DNA of 64,000 nt from JAWWPY01 sp033854735 (lineage in GTDB: Bacteria > Actinomycetota > Actinomycetes > Streptosporangiales > Streptosporangiaceae): NCBI GenBank assembly GCA_033854735.1, contig JAWWPY010000024.1, positions 30,181 through 94,180 of the forward strand, in the 5' to 3' direction. The translations under genes were made by a program, and so were the position numbers. The notes under the pieces were generated by a model. The model saw nothing but the letters and a program-made list of their open reading frames with translations. It was not told the DNA's origin and searched no databases. This document shows, one piece after another, positions 33,007-41,128 of this stretch. How positions within the stretch are numbered: the stretch's first letter is position 1; the number at the start of each line of letters is the position of its first letter.

Positions 33007-33214
33007 GAAGACGGTGATCGACCTGAACGACGAGGCGCTGGAGCTAGCGGCCAAGGAACTGGGAACTACCACGAAAAAGGACACCGTGAACGCGGCGCTG
33101 CAGTTCGTGGCCAGCAGGCGCCAGCGCATAGACCAGCTGCTCGATGACCCGTATGCCCTCGGAGTGGGCCCTGACATCGAGGACGCGGAGGTCATGAGGC
33201 AGGCTCGCCGGTGA
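33005..33214 (+). CDS. vapB: VapB-type antitoxin
   Basis: A 69-residue antitoxin: MKTVIDLNDEALELAAKEL, then TTTKKDTVNAALQFVASRR, the standard VapB DNA-binding pattern, then an acidic tail. The GTG start of vapC overlaps its TGA (GTGA). An AT-rich inverted repeat covers the start codon. It is clearly related to, but distinct from, the antitoxin at 32548-32769, to which it is divergent. Confidence 0.9.
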   Translation: MKTVIDLNDEALELAAKELGTTTKKDTVNAALQFVASRRQRIDQLLDDPYALGVGPDIEDAEVMRQARR

Positions 33215-33648
33215 CGTTGCCGGCCGGGCCGGGCCAGCTCTACCTGATCGATACCTCCGCGCAGGCCAGGATCCGGCACCCCGCAGTACGCAACGTCATC
33301 GCAGGCCTCATCGTGGACCGTGCCGCCGCTACCTGCGTAACAGTTGACCTGGAGGCTGGTTACTCCGGTCGTGACCTAGCCGACGTCCGCCTGATTGCTG
33401 AGCGGCGCAGGAATCTCTACGTCGCACTGCCGATCACCGAGGCGATCGGCGAGCGGGCCCGGGATGTGCAGATCCGGATGGCCGCCCGCGGGCACCACCG
33501 GGCGGCCGGTGTCATCGACCTGATCACTGCAGCCGTCGCGGAGCACCACGGCGCTGTCGTCCTTCACTATGACGCCGACTTTGAGCACATTGCCGCCGTC
33601 ACCGGCCAGCCTCACACCTGGGTTGCGCCGCGCGGGGGCCTCACCTGA
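33211..33648 (+). CDS. vapC: PIN-domain ribonuclease toxin (VapC)
   Basis: A 145-residue VapC toxin. Acidic positions: YLIDTSAQARI (Asp near 13), HRAAGVIDLITAAVA (Asp near 103) and LHYDADFEHIAAVTG (Asp near 121 and 123). The start GTG overlaps the antitoxin stop by four bases. It converges on the transketolase gene with 121 bases between, where a small CGCGCG stem at 33716-33732 may help terminate transcription. Confidence 0.9.
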   Translation: MTLPAGPGQLYLIDTSAQARIRHPAVRNVIAGLIVDRAAATCVTVDLEAGYSGRDLADVRLIAERRRNLYVALPITEAIGERARDVQIRMAARGHHRAAGVIDLITAAVAEHHGAVVLHYDADFEHIAAVTGQPHTWVAPRGGLT

Positions 33649-33769
33649 CCGTAAGCCGGGCTGATGAGCCGAAGCGTCCAGGGCAACTCATCGTGCCTAC
33701 CTCTTCGCGCGTGACTCGCGCGGGCGGACCGGCAGCGGGTCCCCACCCAACCTTGGCCGACGTACAGCC

Positions 33770-35668
33770 TCAGGCGCCGAGCAGATCGCGGGCCGCCGCC
33801 TCGATGTGGCGGGCGTCGATTCCAGCCGCGGCCAGCAGCTCCTCGCTGGTGCCAGAACCCGGCAGGTCCCTGACACACAGATGGGTGACCCGCAGCGTCT
33901 GCGGCCCGGCATCCAGCAGGGCATCCGTCACCGCGGAGCCAAGCCCTCCTTCGGGGTGGTGGTCTTCGGCCACGACCAGACGGCCATCCGTGACGGCCAC
34001 GGCAGCGGCGAGCGTTTCGGTGTCGACAGGCTTGATGGAGTAGAGGTCGATGACGCGGGCGCGGATACCGTCGCCGGCCAGGCGCTCAGCGGCGGCAAGG
34101 CAGGCGTGGAGCGTGACACCGGCGCCGATGAGGGTCACGGCATCGTCTGGGCTCGACCGCAAGAGCTTCGCCCCTCCGATGGGAAAACTCTCCCCGCTGT
34201 CGTAGAGGACGGGATACGCGCCGCGGGTGGTTCGCATGTAGCTGACGCCCGGCTGATCCGCCATGGCGTCCACGAGAGCCGCCGTGCTCGTGGCGTCACT
34301 CGGGTAGAGCACCGTCGACCCCTGCACGGCACGCATCATCGCCAGGTCTTCGAGAGCCATCTGGGATGGCCCGTCGGCGCCGATCTCGACGCCCGCATGC
34401 GAGCCGACCAGGCGGATATTCGCCTGTGAGATGGCGGCCATCCGGATGAAGTCGTAGGCGCGGGTGAAGAAGGCAGCGAACGTTGAGGCGAATGGGATGT
34501 AGTGGCGAACGCTGAGCCCGACGGCCGAGGCGACAAGCTGCTGTTCGGCGATGAACATCTCGAAGTAGCGTCCGGGATAGGTCTTGGCGAACTGGTCAGC
34601 ATAAGTGGAGTTGCTGACCTCGCCGTCGAGGGCCACGACCCTGGGGCGATCAGCGCCGAGCGCGGCCAGGGTGTCGCCGTACGCTTTACGGGTCGCGACC
34701 TTCTCACCCAGGGAGTACTTCGGCGTCGATGGGCCCGGTGCGGGCGCGCCGGGGGTCGGCGTCGCTGGCGCGGTGTGCGGAGCCGCGTCGGGCAGCGGGC
34801 CGCGAACGCGCAGGCTGCGTTCCCCGCCGAGTTCCGCGATGGCGCGTGCGGCCATGTCCTCAGGGAAGGGCTTGCCGTGCCAGCCCTCGTGGTTCTCGAC
34901 TTCGGAGAACCCATGCCCCTTGATGGTGCGCGCCAGCACGACTGTCGGCTGGCTGCCCGTCCCGTCGGCGGCGGTGGCCAGAGCCTCGTCGATTTCTTCG
35001 AGGTCATGACCGTTGACGGTCAGGACCCGCGCGCCGAACGCCTCGCCGCGGCGGGCGTAGGCATCGAGGTTCCACTCCAGTTCGGTCGGTCCTCGCTGGC
35101 CGAGCCGGTTGACGTCCACCATCGCGATCAGGTTGGAGAGCTGGTAATACGAGGCCTTGTCGAGGGCCTCCCAGATGGAGCCTTCGGCCATCTCGCTGTC
35201 CCCGCACAGCACCCACACCCGGTATGGGAGCCGATCGAGATACATGCCGGCCAGCGCCACCCCCACCCCGTCGGGCAGCCCTTGGCCCAGGGATCCGGTG
35301 GCGACGTCGACCCACGGCAGCGCGGGGGTGGGGTGGCCTTCCAGCCGGGAGCCGAAGCGCCGGTACCCCGCCATCAGCTCATCGTCGGACACCACCCCCA
35401 CCGCCTTGTAGACGGAGTACAGAAGCGGGGAGGCGTGTCCCTTGGAGAAGATGAGGTGATCGTTGTCGTCGGCGTGCGGCGTGTCCCAGTCGTAGCGCAG
35501 GTGACGGCCGACGAGCACCGCGAGAAGGTCCGCGGCGGACATACTCGAGGTCGGATGGCCGGAGCCTGCGCTCGTGCTGGAACGAATGGAATCGACACGG
35601 AGCTGCGCGGCGAGCTCCCGAGCTACTGCGAGGTCGATTCCAGTACCGGCTTCAGATCTGCTGCTCAT
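33770..35668 (-). CDS. tkt: Transketolase, full-length animal-like type
   Basis: A 632-residue transketolase transferring two-carbon ketol units in the pentose phosphate pathway. The TPP domain has HPTSSMSAADLLAVL, FSKGHASPLLY and the motif GDSEMAEGSIWEALDKASYY followed by VDVNRLGQ. The pyrimidine domain has FAKTYPGRYFEMFIAEQQ with the catalytic Glu. WEALDKAS, VDVNRLGQ and ENHEGWHGKP resemble animal transketolases more than the common bacterial TktA type. I chose ATG 35668 because GCAGGAG precedes it; ATG 35701 would add 11 residues. It lies alone in the accessory region. Confidence 0.88.
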   Translation of the reverse strand: MSSRSEAGTGIDLAVARELAAQLRVDSIRSSTSAGSGHPTSSMSAADLLAVLVGRHLRYDWDTPHADDNDHLIFSKGHASPLLYSVYKAVGVVSDDELMAGYRRFGSRLEGHPTPALPWVDVATGSLGQGLPDGVGVALAGMYLDRLPYRVWVLCGDSEMAEGSIWEALDKASYYQLSNLIAMVDVNRLGQRGPTELEWNLDAYARRGEAFGARVLTVNGHDLEEIDEALATAADGTGSQPTVVLARTIKGHGFSEVENHEGWHGKPFPEDMAARAIAELGGERSLRVRGPLPDAAPHTAPATPTPGAPAPGPSTPKYSLGEKVATRKAYGDTLAALGADRPRVVALDGEVSNSTYADQFAKTYPGRYFEMFIAEQQLVASAVGLSVRHYIPFASTFAAFFTRAYDFIRMAAISQANIRLVGSHAGVEIGADGPSQMALEDLAMMRAVQGSTVLYPSDATSTAALVDAMADQPGVSYMRTTRGAYPVLYDSGESFPIGGAKLLRSSPDDAVTLIGAGVTLHACLAAAERLAGDGIRARVIDLYSIKPVDTETLAAAVAVTDGRLVVAEDHHPEGGLGSAVTDALLDAGPQTLRVTHLCVRDLPGSGTSEELLAAAGIDARHIEAAARDLLGA

Positions 35669-35881
35669 GTCAGGATTCTCCTGCGGGACGGCGGCGGCCA
35701 TTTCAATTTCGGTGCGGTCATCTGGTGAGGCCCTTCGTGGGGAGGGTACGTGCCCGGCTGTTCATGGTTGGGCCCCCGGGTCCGCCTACCCCCGCGGTGT
35801 CGTTGTAGTCGAACCGACGCGGTCCGGCCGGCCGAAGATATGATCGACCGCCCAGCCCGGCGGCCCGTGCGGTCATGGCAG

Positions 35882-36255
35882 GCTTAACCTGACGTCTTTC
35901 GGCGCCTCCAGGACTGGGTGCTGCAGGTGTTGAAGTTGTAGGAGTGCCAGGACGCGACCAGGTTGTGGTCGGGGTCGGCCGGCTCGTATGAATAGGTCAA
36001 GGATGACTGCGTTGTTGCCCTTGAATGTGTTGGCGACCGAGGTCCAGAACGGGATCGCCTGTGCTGCGTCCGGCATCGGCTTCTGGCAGATCGCCTGGGC
36101 GGACGAGCAACCGGACGACGGCCCGGTGTAGGCTCCGTCGGTCCAGTGCAGGTCGAGGATGGCCACGATGCCGTTGGCGTTCAGCAGGCTGACGTAGGCC
36201 TTGATGGCGTTGATGTAGCTGGCGCCCGCGTAGGCCGGGTTTACGTAGGATTCCC
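35882..36255 (-). pseudogene. Decayed GH5-type cellulase fragment
   Basis: The minus strand reads YINAIKAYVSLLNANGIVAI, DLHWTDGAY, KPMPDAAQAIPFWTSVANTF and KGNNAVILDLF, the middle of a GH5 endoglucanase. After a frameshift and deletion it reads EPADPDHNLVASWHSYNFN and TCSTQSW, another conserved GH5 segment. Both ends of the gene are missing. The surrounding 35.7-36.5 kb contains no intact gene. It is probably a relic of the same carbohydrate-degrading gene set as the nearby GH115 gene. Confidence 0.75.
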
Positions 36256-36493
36256 GTGCCGGACACGTGCAGCTGCGGCGCTGGGCTGCTGGCGATCTCG
36301 GTGAGGGGCTGACGTGGATGCGCCCGGGAGCAGGGACACGGAACACTGCCAACCGTTTACGAGCGATATGAAACGCAGTAATTCTGCGCCTATAAGCCCG
36401 TGTCCTGAGTCGTTCCGGTGGCCGGCCGAACTTCGGGCGCACCCCGGCTTCGCGCAGCGCGGCTGCGACTTCACGATGGCCTAAGGAACTGGC
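36256..36493. other. Gap with no intact gene; possible helix-rich fragment
   Basis: The minus strand can be read as SLGHREVAAALREAGVRPKF then GRPPERLRTRAYRRR, which looks like a degenerate basic helical or DNA-binding segment, but there is no start or matching partner. I see no functional gene here. Confidence 0.35.
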
Positions 36494-36706
36494 TCAGGTC
36501 GTCCGCAGGACCTCGACTTCGGCGGCTAGCTGCACGGGCTGCTTGAACCAGCGATCCGGCGTGTCCTCGATAAACGCGACCATGTTCTCCCTTCCCAGGA
36601 AGCTGGCCTCGATCCTGGATACCAGTACTTCCTGTCCCGACGCCAGCCGAACGCGATCGCCTGGCCGCACGTCTGTAACGGGAGTAGTTATCCATGATTC
36701 AGTCAC
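36494..36706 (-). CDS. Small conserved-looking hypothetical protein
   Basis: A 70-residue protein reading VTDVRPGDRVRLASGQE, VSRIEASFLGRENMVAFIED and TPDRWFKQPVQ. The pattern (VRPGDRVRLASG; IEDTPDRW) has the regular hydrophobic spacing of a small beta-barrel and looks protein-like rather than random. Start GTG 36706 is tentative and lacks a clear ribosome-binding site. No function can be assigned. It is the only apparently intact short gene between the tkt and GH115 genes. Confidence 0.5.
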   Translation of the reverse strand: MTESWITTPVTDVRPGDRVRLASGQEVLVSRIEASFLGRENMVAFIEDTPDRWFKQPVQLAAEVEVLRTT

Positions 36707-36879
36707 TACGCCATCATCCCAGCAATCAGAAGACCCCGGTCCGTATGGTGGTACCTCCGGCCCTCACCAATCCTTACCTGCAGGTTCTCTGGGCCTGACC
36801 CTGTCCGTCACGGCTGGCGGGCCTGAGTGGGTTCCGTGTGTGGGGACCCCTGCTCCAGGACCGGATAAGATCTCGCCTC

Positions 36880-37113
36880 GTGGCCGATCTGCTGGACATG
36901 GTATTCGTCCGGAAGTTGAAACGTCCCGTGGGAAGCGGCGTGTGGTCTGCCTATGTGCTGGGCGAAGACGCCTATGGCTAGTGGCTACATTCACCCGTGG
37001 GCTCGTTGTACCGCGGCGAGGACGGCCGGACCACCGAGCTGTGCGAGGTGGGTCAGGGTGACCGCGATGCGGGCAGACCGATCGTCCAGCTTGAAAATTG
37101 CCCCCAGCCGCCT
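36880..37113 (+). pseudogene. Broken N-terminal fragment of a small (DUF402-like?) protein
   Basis: From GTG 36880 the reading is MADLLDMVFVRKLKRPVGSG, VWSAYVLGEDAYG, a stop TAG at 36979-36981, then in the same frame WLHSPVGSLYRGED, CEVGQGDRDAGRPIVQL. The segments on both sides of the stop fit one protein of the actinobacterial type starting with a conserved VWSAYVLGED and SLYRG motif, which I tentatively link to DUF402. The gene is cut off at about 37113, where the GH115 leader begins, and the frame runs on into GH115. Confidence 0.55.
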
Positions 37114-37131
37114 ACGCCCGCGGAGATCACT

Positions 37132-40100
37132 ATGGCCGGGTTACCTTCCCTCCCGCCGACCAGACCGCTCGCATACGAGCTTGGCCGGAGGATGTTCCTC
37201 AAGATCGCCGCGACGCTGACAGCTGGAGCCTCGGCCGGGCTGGCCATGGGGGAGAAGGCGCTCGCGGCGCAGCGGGGGCTCGGCGCTGATCCGGGGGCGT
37301 ACCTCACCACTATGCCGGGACCAGGGCGGTTTCCGCTGGTGGCGGGCGGGAATCCCGCACCGCTCGTGGTCAGCAGCAGCGATTATCCCGGCGTAATCCG
37401 GGTGGTGAATGACCTGCAGGCGGATATCAAGGCGGTCACCGGGGCTGAGCCGGCCGTGTCGGCCGATCAGATACCCGCGCAGCCCGAGATCGTGCTGATC
37501 GGCACCATCGGCAAAAGCCCTCTGATCAACGATCTGGTTTCCGCCGGAAAGCTGGACGTCACCGGGATAGCGGGAAAGTGGGAGACGTCGCTGGAGCAGG
37601 TGGTGGAGAACCCGCTGCCTGGTGTCCGCCGCGCATTCGTGATCGCCGGCAGCGATCAGCGTGGAACGATCTACGCCGCCTACGATGTCTCGAAAGGGAT
37701 TGGGGTGTCCCCCTGGTACTGGTGGGACGACATTCCGCCGGGGCATGCGGACGATCTCTATGTCCTCCCCGGGCGCCACACGCAGGGCACACCGGCGGTG
37801 AAGTACCGCGGCTTCTTCATCAACGACGAGAATCCAAACCTCGGTACCTGGGCACCCGCCTTCTTCGGTTCCGGCCTGGCTCCCGGGTACCCGGGCGGGT
37901 TCAACAGCAAGTTCTACTCGAAGATCTTCGAGACCATGCTGCGGCTCAAGGCGAACTACCTGTGGCCGGCGGTCTGGGGAAGAGCGTTCGCCGAGGACGA
38001 TCCGCAGAACCATGCGACGGCCAAGGCCTATGGCATCGTGATGGGGACCTCGCATGAAGCGCCGATGATGCGCGGCATCGAGGAGTGGAACCGGCACGCC
38101 GTCCCGGCCGTCCGGGACAGCAACGGGAACATCATCACGCCAGGACACGACCCTTATGGCGGCACCGGGGAGTGGAGTTTCCTACGTAACGCAGATGCGA
38201 TCAAGGCGTACTGGGCGGACGGCATCCGCCGGATGGTGGGCCAGGCTTTCGAGGGCGTCGTCACCCTTGGCATGCGAGGCAATGGCGATACCAGCCTTCC
38301 GGACGGCAACGGTATCGATCTGATGGAGAACATCATCGCCAGCGAGCGGCAGATCCTGGCCAGCGTTACGGGTGCGGATCTGACCACGATTCCGCAGGTC
38401 TGGACGCTCTATAAGGAAGTCCAGCGCTACTGGGAGAAGGGCCTGCGGCCACCGGACGACGTGATGGTGGTGTTCACCGACGACAACTGGGGTAACATCC
38501 GCAAACTGCCCGACCAGAGCCTGCTGCCGCGCGGCGGCGGCTACGGGTTGTATTACCACTTCGACTATGTCGGCGGCGGCAGGAACTACAAGTGGGTGGA
38601 CAGCAGCCTGATCGCCAATACGTGGGAGCAATTGCATCAGGCTGTCAGCCACGGCGTCTCGCGGCTTTGGGTAGCCAATGTCGGAGATATGAAAGGCAAC
38701 GAGCTCCCGCTGCAGTTCTTCCTCGATTACGCATGGAACCCGGACCGCTGGCCCGCTGAGCGGCTTCCTGAGTGGGAGCAACAGTACGCTGCGCAGAGCT
38801 TCGGCCCAGAGCAGGCGCTGGCCATAGCGGGCGTTCTGCATACGTACGGCAAGCTTCAGTCGCGCCGCAAGCCGGAATTGCTGAACCGGCAGATCAGTCT
38901 CGATCCTACCAAGGACCTCGCCACGGACCCGTCCGCGGTTATCTACAATGATCAGGCCAGCCCATTCAGCATGACCGACTACCAGGAAATGGACAGGGTC
39001 ACCGCCGAATGGCAGCATCTGGCCGGCCAGGCTGAGCGGATCGGCCGGTCACTTCCGGCCGCCTACCAGGACGCCTACTACGAGATAGTGCTGTATGAGG
39101 TGAAGGCGACTGCCAACCTGTACGCGCTGCGCAACGCGGAATTCACGAACATCCTCTATGCGACGCAAGGGCGCTCGGCAACCAATTATCTCGCTGCCAC
39201 CGCCGAGGCCAGGTTCGCCGACGACCTGGCGATGATGGACTATTACGACACTTCAATCGCTGACGGCAAATGGCATAATTTCGAACTCCAGCCGCATATC
39301 GACTACGGAGACGTGGCGAGGTATGGGCCGAACGCGCCATGGCAAGAACCCGAACTGAATAATGTGGCCATCCCTGACGTCATCTTCCCCGCCGTGCAGC
39401 GGATACAACTGCCGGCCGAGGCGGAACTCGGCGTCGCCATCGACGGATCCAGCAGCTGGTGGCCAGGCGAGCAAACCCCGGCAGTTCTGCCCGTATTCAG
39501 TCCTTATCAGGTTCAGCCCGCGCAGTACATCGATGTCTTCAACCGTGGCCAGGTCCCCTTTGAGTATGCGGTCCGGCCAGGTGTCTCATGGGTGCACGCC
39601 ACGCCCGCCCAGGGCCGCATCCAGGCGCAGGCGCGTGTCACCGTGCGCGTCGACTGGGCCCGCACCCCCAGGGGAAGAAGCCAGGTGCCTATCACGATCT
39701 CCGGACCCGGCGGTCGCAGCGTGGTAGTTCAGGCACCGATCGATAACCCTGACGTGCCGCGGTCGCAGCTGGCCGGTTGTGTCGAGGCCAATGGCTATGT
39801 CTCGGTGGAGGCGGACCATTTCACGAGGGCGGTCGATTCCGGGACGATGTCGTGGCTGCGGATAGCGGACATCGGCCAGACCGGTGCTGGCATGACGTCC
39901 TCCCCGGCCAAGGCCGCCAGCCAGGTTCCGGGCGGCGCCAGTCCGCGCCTGGAGTACACGATGAGCTTGTTCACCACGGGCGAGGTGACCGTCTGGGCGT
40001 ACCTCTCACCGAGAAACAACGTCCTCCCGGCCGACGGGCTAAAGTATGCCGTCTCCATCGACGGCGACACGCCACAGATCGTGAATATCACGACGGCAAC

Positions 40101-40323
40101 TGGGGCTGACGACACGGCGATGAACCGGCAATGGGAAAGAAATACCTCCGATAACGTCAACCGCACCGCAACGACACATGTCATCGCCGCATCAGGGGTG
40201 CACGTCCTGAAGTTCTGGATGGTCGACCCGACAGTGGTGCTGCAAAAGCTAGTCGTCGATACCGGTGGCCTGAAGCCAAGCTATTTGGGGCCACCGGAAA
40301 GCATGCAAATCCCCGGTAGTTGA
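37132..40323 (+). CDS. Secreted glycoside hydrolase family 115 (alpha-glucuronidase-like)
   Basis: A 1063-residue exported enzyme. The Tat signal is GRRMFLKIAA (twin Arg at 19-20) with cleavage near AAQR. GH115 features follow: VVSSSDYPGVIRVVNDLQAD, GIGVSPWYWWDDIPPGH, VKYRGFFINDENPNLGTWAP, ANYLWPAVWGRAF, GTSHEAPM, TLGMRGNGDTSLP and FTDDNWGNIRKLP. The C-terminal domain starts CVEANGYVSVEADHF. GH115 enzymes remove 4-O-methylglucuronic acid from xylan. ATG 37132 is chosen for the signal peptide; the frame stays open upstream only because of a broken neighbouring gene. Its GC looks lower than that of the flanking core genes. Confidence 0.9.
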   Translation: MAGLPSLPPTRPLAYELGRRMFLKIAATLTAGASAGLAMGEKALAAQRGLGADPGAYLTTMPGPGRFPLVAGGNPAPLVVSSSDYPGVIRVVNDLQADIKAVTGAEPAVSADQIPAQPEIVLIGTIGKSPLINDLVSAGKLDVTGIAGKWETSLEQVVENPLPGVRRAFVIAGSDQRGTIYAAYDVSKGIGVSPWYWWDDIPPGHADDLYVLPGRHTQGTPAVKYRGFFINDENPNLGTWAPAFFGSGLAPGYPGGFNSKFYSKIFETMLRLKANYLWPAVWGRAFAEDDPQNHATAKAYGIVMGTSHEAPMMRGIEEWNRHAVPAVRDSNGNIITPGHDPYGGTGEWSFLRNADAIKAYWADGIRRMVGQAFEGVVTLGMRGNGDTSLPDGNGIDLMENIIASERQILASVTGADLTTIPQVWTLYKEVQRYWEKGLRPPDDVMVVFTDDNWGNIRKLPDQSLLPRGGGYGLYYHFDYVGGGRNYKWVDSSLIANTWEQLHQAVSHGVSRLWVANVGDMKGNELPLQFFLDYAWNPDRWPAERLPEWEQQYAAQSFGPEQALAIAGVLHTYGKLQSRRKPELLNRQISLDPTKDLATDPSAVIYNDQASPFSMTDYQEMDRVTAEWQHLAGQAERIGRSLPAAYQDAYYEIVLYEVKATANLYALRNAEFTNILYATQGRSATNYLAATAEARFADDLAMMDYYDTSIADGKWHNFELQPHIDYGDVARYGPNAPWQEPELNNVAIPDVIFPAVQRIQLPAEAELGVAIDGSSSWWPGEQTPAVLPVFSPYQVQPAQYIDVFNRGQVPFEYAVRPGVSWVHATPAQGRIQAQARVTVRVDWARTPRGRSQVPITISGPGGRSVVVQAPIDNPDVPRSQLAGCVEANGYVSVEADHFTRAVDSGTMSWLRIADIGQTGAGMTSSPAKAASQVPGGASPRLEYTMSLFTTGEVTVWAYLSPRNNVLPADGLKYAVSIDGDTPQIVNITTATGADDTAMNRQWERNTSDNVNRTATTHVIAASGVHVLKFWMVDPTVVLQKLVVDTGGLKPSYLGPPESMQIPGS

Positions 40324-40425
40324 CTAGTTATCCACCAGTTCCGGGGCGGCTCATCGCCGGCCCTTTGGTTCGTGAACTGCGCAGATGTACCGGAAGCAGG
40401 TCACCTGGCGTCAGTCGACTGCGGT

Positions 40426-40536
40426 GCATCGTCGATGGTGCGTTCCCGTACGTCCGGCAGGCATCCGGCGGCGGTCGGGAAGTCCTTGTCGTCATGGGAC
40501 ACAACCAGGCCGGGCTGGACGTGCTGCACGTCGCCG
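40426..40536 (-). pseudogene. Decayed VapC C-terminal fragment
   Basis: The minus strand reads VQPGLVVSHDDKDFPTAAG then CLPDVRERTIDDA, closely matching HDLVVLHDDKDFATAARYLP and DVRERTI in the intact VapC at 32129-32551. The DNA is also similar; a 19-base block (GAAGTCCTTGTCGTCATGG) is identical. No start or N-terminus remains. The rest of 40324-40682 shows no gene. Confidence 0.75.
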
Positions 40537-40682
40537 AGCACCCCACAGGGCTGACTCTGACGCTCACCGAAGGGGCGCCAGGGCAGCCGTTGCTACTCTC
40601 GACTGCGTCCCGCACGGCGTGAATCTGAGGTGGATGCGGCTCTTCCATGGTTAGCTAGCTGCATTTGCGTTAAAGTCGCGAG

Positions 40683-41093
40683 ATGCCGATATTCCGGATC
40701 AGGGAAGCTGCGGGCCTGCTCGGGGTCAGCTCCGACACGGTGCGCCGCTGGGCCGAGGAGGGGCGGATCGAGCAGACCACGGACGCCTCCGGCCGGCTGG
40801 CGGTAGACGGGGTCGCGCTGGCCCGGTTCGCGCAGGAGCGGGCCGAGCTGGCCAGTCATCCGGATGACGGGGTGGTGACCGCTCAGTCGCTGCGGAACCG
40901 GTTCAGCGGCCTGGTCACCCGTGTGGTGCGGGACACCGTGATGGCTCAGGTCGAGATCCAGGCGGGGCCGCACCGGTTCGTGTCACTGCTCAGCCGTGAG
41001 GCCGCCGACGAGCTCGGCCTGGAGCCGGGCGTGCTCGCCATGGCGGCCGTCAAGGCGACCAATGTGTCTATCGAGATCCCCGAGAGCCGCTGA
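40683..41093 (+). CDS. HTH-TOBE molybdate-responsive regulator/molybdopterin-binding protein
   Basis: A 136-residue protein: an excisionase/MerR-like helix-turn-helix at the N-terminus (FRIREAAGLLGVSSDTVRRW) and a Mop/TOBE domain at about residues 68-134 (LRNRFSGLVTRVVRDTVMAQ; NVSIEIP). TOBE domains bind molybdate or tungstate. It is immediately upstream of modABC on the same strand (35-base gap), so it probably senses molybdate and controls the transporter or stores the oxyanion. Length and layout match actinobacterial TOBE-HTH proteins. Confidence 0.9.
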   Translation: MPIFRIREAAGLLGVSSDTVRRWAEEGRIEQTTDASGRLAVDGVALARFAQERAELASHPDDGVVTAQSLRNRFSGLVTRVVRDTVMAQVEIQAGPHRFVSLLSREAADELGLEPGVLAMAAVKATNVSIEIPESR

Positions 41094-41128
41094 TCTCGCC
41101 TGGCGAGACCTGAGTACAGGAGTTCTCC

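Noticed and set aside
36997..37131. Earlier start for the GH115 gene at 36997
   Set aside because: Those residues belong to a broken neighbouring gene and would bury the Tat signal. ATG 37132 gives a proper exported protein.
31571..40682. Integrated prophage or integrative element starting at the tRNA
   Set aside because: I found no integrase, relaxase, phage or transposase genes, and no clear repeat of the tRNA 3' end near 40.6 kb. Only a looser accessory region is supported.
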